From positions 16,679,971-16,743,970 of the forward strand of contig NC_072472.1 in the NCBI RefSeq assembly GCF_027596085.1: 64,000 bases of DNA. Reading direction: 5' to 3'. Each line of letters begins with the position of its first letter. The stretch's first letter is position 1. The translations under genes were made by a program, and so were the position numbers. This DNA comes from Anoplopoma fimbria (Eukaryota > Chordata > Actinopteri > Perciformes > Anoplopomatidae). Shown in pieces: positions 1-61,500 of this stretch. The notes beneath the pieces were generated by a model. It made no database searches. It saw nothing but the letters and a program-made list of their open reading frames with translations, and was not told the DNA's origin.

Positions 1-1228
1 AACCTTTTGTGGCTCCAAAGAGGCTTAAGTGATGTTACTTGAGGCATCGTCAGTTTGGGTTTAAGACTACAAGTTTGAAAAGCCTCCTGTCAGTTGCATT
101 GTGGGTAATGTGAGCACAGGGCGGTTACTGTGACCCTACAAAACACATTTTTGGCCATGACTCAATAATTCATACTATAATTTATACAAATTTCATATAT
201 GATAAAATTATGGATGTAATCTGCGACTTGACTGGTTGGCGGAGGCATACTACCACAAGGCCGTAATTCTAGATTTTTAGTCTGACAATGTGTGATGCTA
301 AGGCAGTAGAGTACTCTTTTAGCATTTCTTTTGTACCCTTACTAAAAGTGAAATTCCTCCGGTTTCTTACAGGGTGGACTTTCCAAAGAGTTGCTGGATT
401 TCAACCTACAAATACTATCAGTTAATAACATGATAACAACATAATTAAACATTGATTGGAGATACTTAGCAGCCTCACTGAACTGTGTTGGAATCAGAAA
501 TATGAGAGCAACACTACTGGTCAGAAATGTTGAACATTTGCTTCAGTTATTACTAACACAAAGACAATGGTCATATCCCTGATTGAGTCCGGTTTAGTGT
601 TACTAAAACCATGTATTATGTACAAATAAAAAAATAAATGTTAGCACCTTGTAAGTCCAAGTGTCTGATGCACTAAATGTTTATGTCCGGAGCTTCAGAA
701 GGCCCGCAGATGGCGGCAGATAGGGCTTGTTATAAATCTTTTATACTGCAGCACAGCCCGGCGCTTGCACATTTGCATGCTCATGTTTCAGGGTATTTGT
801 CCATTAAAGAGCTGTGGCCAATGCACTGATTTCCCCATTATTTCTAGTTGATTACCCAAGCAGTTGCATTTAGACCAAGGAGAAGTGAAGGGCACCGGGC
901 AGCGGAGCATGGCCATGGGGAGCAGACATCCCACATGGCACCCAATTATTCAGATCGCCGCTGTGTCACTAGAAAGATTAATGCCATCATGAATCCCCCC
1001 CCACACCTCAAGCTTGTATTAAAGTTTGTACCCTCACATTTGCCATTAGCGGACTCAGCTTTTTTAACTTTCAATATGTTAGGACATTTTGACCTTAACT
1101 TTGTTTGAAAGGCCAGTTTCCTGTCTGTCGGCATTCCTCCTGACTGAAAGAATAGCTGATCAGAAATGACTCTGTTTTGACTCTGTGCTGGTCCCTGTCC
1201 TAACCCTGCTCTCTGTCCCCGTCACCAG
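1..1228 (+). other. gria3: gria3 intron 2, 3' part
   Basis: No exon or recognisable repeat seen. The open frames at 848-1134 have no family resemblance and lack splice context. The intron ends in the acceptor gtcaccag at 1221-1228. Confidence 0.7.
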
Positions 1229-50516
<49,288 letters not shown>

Positions 50517-50519
50517 AGG

Positions 50520-51774
50520 GTATGTCCTTTACTGTTGCTTCTATGTATGTATCAGTTTAAACATTGGGTATATTAGTAGTATCTTATGTAAATCTAATGG
50601 AATACACTAATCTTTTATCATGAACTCAAAGGAACATTGTGCACGATAAATTAATATCTAGTGTGGAGTTGCAGATTGCAACCAACTTAATACCCCTCCA
50701 CTCAGCCCTCCCTTTCCACGCGTGTCAGTGACTACAGTGACCTTCGGCTAGGGATAGGTAATATAAGGATTTTATTACTGCTAGGAGCTACTCCTATCAA
50801 TACTTTCTTTATGACTAAATAATTGTAAATAAATACAGAACAGGATTAAAAGTTGATGAAGAGCTAATGACATATCCTACCATACCAACATAAAGGACCA
50901 CCAATGTGCAAGGCAGTCTTGCACTTTCCACAAAGTTTTTTTCAGGTTATAATTCTGCCTGTTTTTTTTAGTCCTACTGTACAAACCATCAAGCTGAGAG
51001 GCAGTGTTCGTTATCCCAAATAAGCATAACTTGATGGCATAATTTACATGCAATGCACAACTCTCGTGCTTAACCAGCCTTTCTGAAAGATGTTTCAAGT
51101 CTTTAAATCCACTTGCTGTCTCCGAAAAGAAGACATGAAAAGCAGAACAGGCCTTTTTTAATATATATATATGCTAGCAGTTAACCAAGTTTTCCTTTAG
51201 AACCACTTGTGGTTGAATTACCTTTTCCTTCTTGAGATCTGATTAAGTCATCCGATTGATGTGGTCCCAAACATTCTATTTTTTAAATTTTTGCTTCGTT
51301 TTATTAACTTCAGGTTAATTTCTAGTTTATAACATGAGTTGTTCTGACTTGAAGTCCATTCATTTTAAATGATGAGTTTACTCAACATGACCAGCAAATG
51401 AGCAGACTTCCCAGCATGCCTTGTTTGCGATCTAAAACTCTTCAGGACTCCCACTGTTTTGTAATTTGAAGAGAACATACATTTGAGAAACTTGCTGTTT
51501 CTCTTTATTACATGTTAATCATTGTTGTTTCTTTTCATTATAATGAAAACAATGTGAACGTGATGAAGGTTAGTAACAAATGAAGTCCATAAGTGTGACA
51601 TTGTGTTGAACAGTGCAGCTTTGTTCATCAGCAGGTTTGCTCATGAGATTACTTTGAATTTATTATTCAACACCTTTCTAAGGCAGTACTGGAACTTGTT
51701 TGCCAAACATGATAAACAGTGTAGTGACAGCTTTTTCATTGGATCCTCATCCTCTCCACATCTTTTTTTTTCAG
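50520..51774 (+). other. gria3: Probable 3'-UTR intron of gria3
   Basis: A strong donor, AAAGG then gtatgt, lies three bases after the stop codon. An acceptor with a long T tract (tctttttttttcag) ends at 51774. Sequence beyond it (51988-52060, with agtgccttatggagca and a gcaatgcaat piece) resembles the mammalian GRIA3 3' UTR as I remember it. Because the junction is within 50 bases of the stop, it would not trigger nonsense-mediated decay. Confidence 0.55.
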
Positions 51775-53232
51775 AGATGAAACAAGTCGATTCCTACTGG
51801 TGCGTCTGGATTGAAACAGCCACTCTGTGTGACCCCGACACCCCGAGGCTGGCATCCTGGAGGCAACAGCCTTCTTTGTCATCAGCTTGGACACAAGCCT
51901 ACAAGTCAACAAGTGCTCATTCGGGATTGTGAGACCCATCACACTAACAGAGGGCAACGTTGCAACAGGACTTTTGCTTCTGGAACATAAGATTTGCCTC
52001 TTGTAGTGCCTTATGGAGCATTTCGGCGTCATGGCAATGCAATCTAAATTGAATTCACTTGAAAAAATATAACAACAAAAAATCTGTGGAACTATAGGGC
52101 AAAACAGTCTTTCAAATGACAATTAAATTAACTGTTGTAATTTCAGTTGTTTTCTATTTTAAATAAGAAAAAAAAAGAGCCATGATTTGCAATCAAAACA
52201 TACTGTAGTACTTATTAAGTCATTTGAATACTTTACAGGCATATTTCTGTGGTGAAATCTTAAGTTGGATAAATGTTCTATTTAGTGAAGTAAAGTTATT
52301 TTTCTTGTTTTACTATAAGACTATTTTCAGTTTCATAATATTAAGGCAAGCATCGATCAATAGGGTAAAGCTTCAAAAGTGACAAAGTTGTACCCTGTTT
52401 TAACTCAATAATCTGAAACTGCTAAGGTGGTGTGTGTTTTCACAGCCTGTTGGACATTATATACGACTGACTGTATCCACTTAGATGCTTCTTTTATTTC
52501 AACCATGTGGGACTGCATTTGTTTCAACTGCCACTATTTGGAAACAAGACCGTTTTTTATTGAAATGAGGTCGGCTTTTAATCACTTAGTGCCATATTGA
52601 TGAAATCAAAAGCATTATAACTCCGTAAGAGACTATGAGATTGACCCCTGTTTATGTGACAGCATATTCAAATGGTTTAACTGAACTTATGGTTTACACT
52701 TTGTACACACTTAGAAGCCGTTTTCATGTAAATGCAGTATCTGCAGCTGTGAATCTCAACATTTTTTGGTAAATGATAACACACCTAGCTTCTTTGGTTG
52801 TGATAAGCTTTCTGTGTCTATGCATTATGCAGAAGGTGAGCTGTACATTGAGGAAAGAGCTACAAATGAAACGTTTGTCTGTTTGTACAAGTGAACTTTT
52901 TATAAACGGAAGGAAAAAATCAGACAAAAGCTACAAACCATGTGCGCCTACATTTGTTTAATATATCAGACTTAAGTATCCCATCCTTTTCTCCCCAGAT
53001 AAAGTGCATGTGCATTTGGTGAAAGTTTGACCAAACTGCAACTCGAAATGGACCTTGGTTTAGTTTATAGCCCCATAATGGCATTTGATCCAGTTTGTTT
53101 TAGTATTTTCCAGTTCATTTGTAACAGTACCTCAACCATGAGAGTTGCATGTATGGACACAATGAACCTCTGAGGAGAGGTCATGTACAAAGGATTTTAT
53201 TACATTTCCTTAATAAAAGCAGGTTTATATTC
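51775..53232 (+). other. gria3: Probable terminal 3'-UTR exon of gria3
   Basis: Non-coding, about 1.45 kb, between the acceptor at 51774 and a poly(A) signal at 53212-53217. Open frames inside it (51736-52122 minus, 52724-52961) look like chance. If the intron is not used, the 3' UTR would instead run on from 50517. Confidence 0.5.
53212..53217 (+). terminator. gria3: Candidate poly(A) signal of gria3
   Basis: AATAAA in ccttaataaaagcagg, followed within 30 bases by T-rich ttcatcttttgcacttttc. It is the last canonical signal before the minisatellite begins. Other AATAAA copies occur upstream, for example near 50829, so alternative ends are possible. Confidence 0.5.
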
Positions 53233-53283
53233 ATCTTTTGCACTTTTCATCATTTGTACATGTACCAGATTTATTTATATATA

Positions 53284-53646
53284 AAAAAGTCTTAAAGAAG
53301 TCATAATGTAGCATGACGTATTAAGTCATAAAAAAGTCATGGTATAGCATGTTGAAAAAAGTCATGAAAAGGCTTTACTATAGGATGTCGAAAAAAATCA
53401 TAGAATAGAATGTCGGAAAAGGTTATGAAAAAGTTGTAGTAAATTCATAAAATAGCGTGCAAAGAAAAGGCAAAGTAAAGGAAGTTTAAAAAGTCATAGT
53501 ATACCATGTCATAAAAAAGTCATAGTGTTACATGACAAAAATAGTCATAGATTAGCGTGTTGAAAAAAGTATTTGAAAAGTCATAGTATAGCATGTCAAA
53601 AAAAGTTGTTTAAACGTCATAGTATAGCATGTCAAAACAAAGTCGT
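53284..53646. repeat. AT-rich minisatellite, left block
   Basis: About 360 bases of degenerate tandem units around the core gtcatagtatagcatgtc, joined by A-rich spacers (aaaaaagt), period roughly 20 to 45 bases. Interrupted at 53647 by a transposon; the same array resumes at 55042. Confidence 0.92.
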
Positions 53647-53650
53647 TTAA

Positions 53651-55037
53651 ACAGGCCCTATTATGTTATTTTCCGGGTGCATATTCTTATCTCAAGTTAC
53701 AGTTACAACATGTTTACATGCGTTAATGCTCATAATCCTCCTTGTTTATCTCATACTGGCTGTCCTGCAGCACCTCTTCTCAACCTCTCTCCGAAACGCT
53801 CCGTTGTAGCGCTGGCTCCTCCCTCCAGAATGCAAAGTCTGCTCTGATTGGTCAGCTAGCCCGCTCTGTTGTGATTGGTCAACGTTTCACATTTCAAAAA
53901 ACTCTTCCTCCGGAGCTTCAGCTCCGTCTCTCTCTGGGTACATCCCAAGTCTCTTATTTGTCATTTCCTCGCTCCTCGCAGTCGTTCTGCACCGCCATAT
54001 TGACGGCCGTCCCAAAGCTCTTATTTCGGCTCTGAGGAGCGAGGATCGAGGAGGGATCTCTGAGGAGCCATGAGCGAGGATGCACGAGAACATCCTTCCA
54101 GGAAGTGTTGTGAGGGCTGACACGCCCCCTCATTGTTCATCAGTTATTTGATTGGATGCTGCAGCCGATCGTACTGATCCGATATAGCTCGTCATCACTG
54201 GAGTTTCATACCAGAGTGATCACAGATTGAACAGATTGAAAAGTCAGAGAGAGTTGGAGAGTCTGTCTGTATGTCAGGAGAAACACTATTTACATCATTT
54301 ATGTAATTTCCATTCAGTCACATGAGGCTAATAATTCCTGAGTGTCAGGTTGGATGAGTTATGTAATTCCAATTTAGTATAAATACTAAGAACATAATAT
54401 AAATACACAGAACACAGTATAAATAATACTCAATGCAGGTTGTTAAACAGGCAACCGAGAGAAATACATTTATACTCTGGCAGTGATGATTACTTTGTTT
54501 CATTATTAATATTAGTACAGTGATCAAGTGTGCAGACACAAAATCAAAAGTCTCTCCAGCTGTTAAAGCCGACTGACAGCTGATCCAGCTGTGATCAGCG
54601 GCCGCCGCCATCAGAAACAGACGTCGCTTCAAGTGACGCTACAGAGAAAAGGACGTCTCATTTCTCTTATAACACATTTCCTCGTTTCCTCAATCCTCGC
54701 ATGGTTTCCTCCTGGAAAAGCCAAGTGAGGGAAACGAGGATGCAAATAAGAGACTTGTGATATACCCTCTTTGTTGTTTGAGGGCGGGCCAAACTAGCCA
54801 GAAGGAGTTTTATGTCACTTCTGTAACATTATGACCTCATAAAGTTACAGAAGTGAAGGAGATAATTCAATCGAGACGTTTCAGGCAGCTCAGGAGCAGG
54901 GATTCTGAGGGGGAAGGGAACTCCTTTTAGCGTGGACTTCAGGTTTTACACTCTACGGACCTTTTACATGTAAAAATATATATATATATAACACACTAAA
55001 AAAGAGGGGAAAAGTAGAAAAGCATAATAGGGCCAGT
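53651..55037. mobile_element. Outer miniature element inserted in the minisatellite (TTAA-flanked)
   Basis: Ends acaggccctattatg and, as reverse complement at the right, actggccctattatg: inverted repeats with one mismatch in 15. TTAA lies at 53647-53650 and 55038-55041, inside a TTTAAA shared by both flanks and present as gtttaaac in the neighbouring repeat unit. About 1387 bases in total, of which 832 are a second element inserted inside it. No transposase. TTAA suggests piggyBac, but this is inference. Confidence 0.75.
53936..54767. mobile_element. Inner miniature element nested in the outer one
   Basis: Left end gggtacatcccaagtctctt (continuing atttg) and right end, as reverse complement, gggtatatcacaagtctctt match at 18 of 20. 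A 3-base TCT flanks both sides (53933-53935 and 54768-54770), compatible with a PIF/Harbinger target duplication. The inside is GC-richer, with repeated gaggagcgaggat-type blocks. No transposase seen. Confidence 0.7.
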
Positions 55038-55041
55038 TTAA

Positions 55042-55988
55042 ACATTATAGTTTAGCATGTCAAAAAAAAAAAATCATATTATAGCATGTTGAAAAAAATC
55101 AGTACAGCATGTCAGAAAATGTCTTAAAAAAGTCTTAGTATAGCATATCAAAAAAAGTAATTCAAAATGTCAGTGTAAAAGTAAATAAAAATGTCAAAAA
55201 AAGAAAAAGTCGAATTAAATCACAGAATAGCATGTTGAAACAATTAAAGAAAAAGTATAGAATCTTGAAAAAAGTCAGTCATAGTAAAGATAGTCAGTCA
55301 AAAGATAGCATTTCGAATAATGTATTTAAAAAGTCATAGTATAGCATGTCTTAAGAGTCATAACAAAGTCATAGCATGCAATGTTGAAAAAAGTAAAAAG
55401 TTCACAAGATTGCATGTTGGAAAAAGTCATGAAAATGTCAGCGTAGCATGTCTTAAAAAGTCATAGGATTGCATGTCAAAAAAGTCATACTTATAGTAAG
55501 TTCGAATAAGCCATAGAACAGAATGTTATAGTGTCATGTGAAGAATGTTTTTAAAATATTCATAGCATAGCATGTTGAAAAAAAGACAAAGAGGTCCTAG
55601 AATAGCGTGTCGTAAAAAGTCCTAGTATAGTAAGTCCAAAAAGTCAGGAAAAGGTAATTGTACTGTTAAAATACAAAAAAAGACATAAATAAGTTTTATC
55701 TCAATATGCCCTAAAAGGTAATAGAAAACTCACGGTATAGTAAGTAAAAAAAAAAGTCTGAGCATAGTGTGTCGAATTAATTCATATAAAAGTTATATAT
55801 TATATTTTAAAAAATACATCAGTTATTGCAAATTATTTCCAAAAAGTGAAAAAAATAAGTCATAGTATTACCTGACATTATAAGAAATAAAAATATGTCG
55901 ATAAAGAGACACTTAAAAGCCACAGTATAGCATGTCAAAGAAACGTCAGAAAAAGTTCATAATATAGCATGTCGAAAAAAGTCATAGG
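55042..55988. repeat. AT-rich minisatellite, right block
   Basis: About 950 bases of the same degenerate units as 53284-53646, such as catagtatagcatgtc and gaatagcatgttgaaaaaa, with A-rich spacers. It ends at cgaaaaaagtcataggctg. Confidence 0.92.
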
Positions 55989-58489
55989 CTGAGGTCAGGG
56001 AGTCCTTTTTGCTTAGGAAGATTCCTGACTTGACCCAGATGCAATATGCACATAAGCATGGAGGTTTCTGTGTTCCATGTTAGGAAAAACAGCCGTGAAG
56101 TTTCTACTCCGTTGATAATCAGTTGTTTGCAGATAAAGACAGACAGGAAGAGAGAAAGAAAGGGAGGAGACAATATCAAAGTGACACACTAGGAAAACTA
56201 TTATTTATTATTTTTTTTGTTTTTTTTAAAAAAAAAGCTTACACTCATTGAGTACAGCAGATAAAATCTCCAAAAGTCATTTCGAAACAGTTGTATTTGG
56301 AGTACAGAGTGTCAGATTTTTTCGTCAGATTTTTCTTTACAATTCTACATTTGAGTCAAGGTTGAACTGGCATTTTTATAAATTATGTAAAAACCTGATT
56401 AACACAAAATCACAAAAGGACTGTGCGGGACATCAAAAAGAAAAGAAAAGAAATAACATGATGTGAATTTCATGTTACCTTCTTTATTATTGTACACAAT
56501 ATACAAACTGGTCCTTTGTATCACTTAACTCACTTTCGTCTACTGTCTTACTCGGATTAAAAGGTTGAGATAAATAAATAAAAAGTATCTAAGTATCTCA
56601 AAAGGATATGAGGTAAGTGAGAATGGAAAGCATGTTAACTCCAATAAAACGAGCAAAAAGCGAAGCCTGACAACATACAAAAAATACACTTTTTTCAAGC
56701 ATGAGATTATTGAATCCATGACCAGGTGTTACCAAGAGATCATTCATACAGTAACCTATTTTCTAATTAGAATAATAACATTGTGATAGAGCAGCACATT
56801 GTGCCCATACTGAATAATCAAAAAGAAACAAAACATTTCAGCTGGTTTACTGTATAGTGAAACGGGGAAAAAAAAAAAAAAGTTGAGATAACTACAGCTA
56901 ACAACACTTTGAAGGGGCGTTTACAGCAAAACAACACAGGCAGAAATGAGAGTACGACTTAACAACATAGTACAGAGATGGAGTTGCAGATGTCTCGCAG
57001 ATAAAAAATACAGCTTCTCCAGTTCTGCTGTGGATCAGAGAGGAGGAAAGAAAACATGAAGTACCACATTGATGTTGTATTGAGAGATGTTTACAAAGAA
57101 GTAGAATGAGTCTTACCTTCACACATTATCTGTGCTTGTCAGAGGATTTATGAGTATGATTGTTAAGGGAAGTGGTAAATTAATCAACGACTGAATGTTG
57201 AAAAGTAGTAAAATCTGTTTAAGTCATAGAAGAGAGAGACAAGCCTCGTAGCATCCAGGCTGCTACTTTTACATCGTCTGTGATAATCAGTAGGTGTGAT
57301 CCAACACTGTCACATGATCAATCTTTTTTTCCATTTCAGGAAATGAGGAAAAAAATAGATAAATACTTGTGAGGAATGCCAGAAACCGCCGGCCATAGAG
57401 TGAGTTAGCAACAGTATAGCGACACAATGGCTCTTTGAAATGTCCAACTGAAATTTGAGCAAATGATCAGTTTAGTTTAAAACATTGCATCAGAGAGAGC
57501 TGCGTTAATTGCCGGACAGGAAATTTGCCTTCAAATTAGAAAGGGTGAATAGTTAAAGGCTGCGGATTAGTGCACTAATTATGTTTACAAACAGGTTCTG
57601 ATGTGTTCTCCATGAAATATTCCCCCCATTCTTTGCCTGAAATAAGACAGTTCCACATTGTGTCATGTTACTGCCATTTTAAGGTGGAAGTGCGAGAGTA
57701 AAATAGAGTAAGCATGTAATAACTCTCACTGTCAGAACGGTTAGATACAGGTCAGCACTGCATGTAATCTCATGGGATGTTAAAGAGTAATAATAATAGA
57801 TTGAATCAGAACTACCAATTTGGCAATAGCTAGCCAGCTATCCTTTAGCTAGCAGAAAGACAGACAGGTTGGTTTAATCTGCTCTCTAGATGAATTTATA
57901 GATTTCAACTCTCTGTGCAGACATTTGTCCACCCTTCTGGCACTGAGAGAAATTACTTAAACACTGTTGACATGTGCTTTTGTATGCACAGTCCATCTGG
58001 TAGTTGTACTGATATGCTTTGGTACTTTAGAAGCTCCTCATAGTGGAGCTATCTACACCAAGTGACACTAAAACATTATGAAAAACACGCTAAACAGGAA
58101 GAACAAATATAATTATGCTTAAAATGGAGGTGCAGCATTTTATGGTTAGCATCTGCTGCCATCTTGAGCAGTTATCGAGTGCGTTCAGTGATACACAATA
58201 GATAAATGTGGAGATAATTCCCTCATAATAGAAACAAATGGAAAACCAATTTAGTGCAGTGGGTGGCTGTGCTGTACACAAGTTGAAACGCTGGTGCACA
58301 AATATTTATATAAAACTTCCTATATCAGTGATGACCACAAATGTTGGCTCAACCTAAACAGGCAACCTTACATGATCTAGTGAAGCATTGAGGTTAGAAA
58401 AATACCATTGAGAAAGACTGGATACCTTAAAATATTCACACTAAGCATTAAAACTCACCCAGAATTCTGATTTAGATGTCATTCTACGT
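55989..58489. other. Between the minisatellite and the thoc2 stop; probable thoc2 3' UTR
   Basis: 2.5 kb without a supported coding exon. A minus-strand AATAAA (tttatt at 56483-56488 on +) could end a 2 kb thoc2 3' UTR. Poly(T)/poly(A) runs at 56207-56236 and 56866-56881. No transposon recognised. Confidence 0.5.
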
Positions 58490-58576
58490 TTAAGGATATT
58501 GCTTTTTCTCTTCTTTTCCTCCGCTGCTGTCCCTCTTCTCCTTCTTTTCAGATTTCTCTTTGTCATGTCTTGACTC
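58490..58576 (-). CDS. thoc2: thoc2 last coding exon
   Basis: Starts after acceptor tgcaacag with [20 protein letters not shown], then KEEKKQYP and TAA (complement of 58490-58492). The first 25 residues follow mammalian THOC2 closely; the last three do not. Confidence 0.9.
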   Translation of the reverse strand, partial: ESRHDKEKSEKKEKRDSSGGKEEKKQYP

Positions 58577-61500
58577 CTGTTGCACAGCAACACAAAGAAA
58601 TATAACATTAAAAACAGACCCGTAGTAATGGAAATGGCTGCATGAATATTCAGAATTCATTTCAAGTCCAAATCTATTATTCAAACAATGAAAAGACTAA
58701 AGTTTCGAGAGACAATAAGACTACAAGTTCCAGAATTAGAGGTCATGTACTCAACAACCAGATGAGGACAGAGTGTGACACTGGTGGAGGGTGACAAGCA
58801 GAATTTACCTTTTTGCCTCCGGAGGAAGTCCGCTCAGGTTTCACAGACTCGACCTTCTCTTTACTTGAAGATTTAGATCTTTTGATCTTCTCTTTTTCAG
58901 CTGAAAGCGGGGAGTCACAGGAAGGACTTGCACTCTTGCTGTTTTTGGAGGAATCTGAGAGGGAAAGAAAACACGAGTTTGTTTATATTTACACTGTACT
59001 TGTACTTCTGAGGGAATGGCTTTTTCAGATTTGTCAGGAACAAACATACTCGTTCCATTCTCATCCTTTCTACGTTTGGACTCTTGGCTCGTCTCAAGCT
59101 CATTGACAGCATAGTCCTAGAAGAGAAACAGCACGACAAACAGTAACTCAATGGTGGTAACAGAAAATCCTGACCATTACGATTTAATTAGCCAACTGAC
59201 AGATGTTAGACCCAGTTCACAAAGTGTAGTGGTCTTGTTAAATACTGACTCTTTTCCTTTCTTTGCGATCCTTCTCTTCCTTCTTCTCTTTGGATCGGCC
59301 TTGTGTGTTGTCTGAATCTTTCTTCTCCATCTCCCTCTCTCTGCTCTTGGACCGGGAAACTGAATTGTAGTTGCCGTGGTGCTGTAAAGGCAATTATATA
59401 TGAACCGAAAAAGACAAATAAAATATGTTTATGTTGTTAGGATTGCATTTATAGAGTGTTTATATAACTACAAATTAAAGTTAGTGGTACAAATAAATAA
59501 CCAAATTAATTTAAAAGGAAAAAAAAGGGGGTGAAAACAACTAACTACTGAAATCCTTTTTGTTACTCCATATAGATCAGAACAGTGCCAAATATTGACA
59601 GATTACATTGCAATTCGCAAATCAATACCTATTACTGAGATTTAAATAAGTGGTAAGAATTTTGTCACCAGTATTGATAAAACTGACAACACTTTAAAAA
59701 AAAAAAAAACTGACTCAGCCATATAAAGCTCTATCCAATTCCAAAAAGCTATTAAAGCATGAACTTCTACACTCGCTGCAGTTCCTTGTCTACAAACTAA
59801 TATGTTTTAACAAATATCACAACACGCTTTAACTAAGTCCCATGGGTCCTGTTGGTACTGCTGGATTAGTGACATTTCAGTGAAAGCAGGACGCTACAGT
59901 GAAGTATATGATGAACCACACCACAACAAAAATAGAAACTTATGGCTAAAGTCGGAAATATCTGGAGTTATTCTTTAAGGCAGTTGTCCATAATCTAATG
60001 TGTCAAAACAGTGGACAACACTTTAGTCCAAGTCCCCCTACTTAGCATTTATAAGCAGTATAAAAACATTTAATACATGGCTTATAAAACACTATATTTA
60101 AGTTGGAAAGAAATGTAAGTGTTTATTAATGAATAGATATCCTCCTGTGGACATACATTAGTGGATTGTGATGTATAAACAGATCACTGTTGATAGTATA
60201 ATAAAACAAAGCTGTAATAAAAAATGTTACAGCAATAACATAGTTTATGTTATTAGGAGGACTCAAAGTAAAGTGTTACCATTCAGGACAAATAAACTTA
60301 TTGTTAATGAGTTTGTCATGTCAAATAATAAATACGGTCCTAGGCAGGCCCCTTTAAGTTTAGTGACTGAAACAGAGAGCATTCAGCGACACACGCAAGA
60401 CATTGAAGTCATGAAGTTTTTACCCCAACTGTTTTCAAAGTATCCAACCCGCTAGGACCTCATGTTTTATTGTCTTACAACATTGAATCGCAAAGAGTAA
60501 CATTGACACTGATCAACAGAAAGAAGTGTCAGGGACAGATGTGCAGAGATGATACAAACATATACACATATACACAAAACTAGAATTACAGCCCCTACGA
60601 AATAACAGTTTTTTTTCCTATTTGATCTTAATTTAGGTCAGTTAGTTGTGACTTATTTATCTAGTGTCAAAAAAACAAATTACATCCAATGTGATGCAAT
60701 GTTGGTATAAACATAACCTAAGCTGAAGACTCCTACAACTGGTGTTTTTTTTGAAACACCTGTTATTTTTCAATTTGGGTGAAATGATCTATTAATTAAT
60801 CAATCAATCTAAAATCAATCAAATGATTTTGTGTAATATAAAAGAGGTTGCTTGTAGTGAAGAAGCCACAACGATCATCAACCAGCCACAGTCCTTCTCA
60901 GTTGTACTGAGCCTTCTTTGCATCTTAACTCATTGCTTTGGCCTTTAGCTCCAGCAAATTGGTAACGGTGACACATCAATCCACTACTACAGTCCTTTTT
61001 ACAAGGTGTGAGAAGATGGAGAAAATAACAGACATCTAAAATGTATTATTGGTCAGCAGCTGTACACAGTTTGGGCCCCTGAACAAAGAAAACAGACAAT
61101 CTGAGAGAAGGTACGAGTAGCAGAGTCAGTTCAAACCTTGGATGTGGACTCCTTGGGTTCGTTGCTATTGTCCTGTAGGGATGAATGGAGATGACAGATG
61201 AGCTGGGAGGGGGTGGGGGGTTGGAAGGAGGTTGTCAGACAGCAGTAGAGAGTTTGAAGAAGGAGAGGGGGAGCTGGGGCTGGCCGGACCAACAGCATAC
61301 TTCTCCCTTGACCTCTGACCTTCAAGGGCTAAGGCTTTGACAAGGTTATTACATAAAGGAGAGTTCATAAGCTCAACATCTGGAATGTCAATACTTAGAA
61401 TAGAAAACCCTGAGCATATATGAAATAACTGCTAGTCATGTTACTACAGGCATGTCTGCAAAATCAGGCACCATAATATAAAAGTCCTACAGCAAAACTT

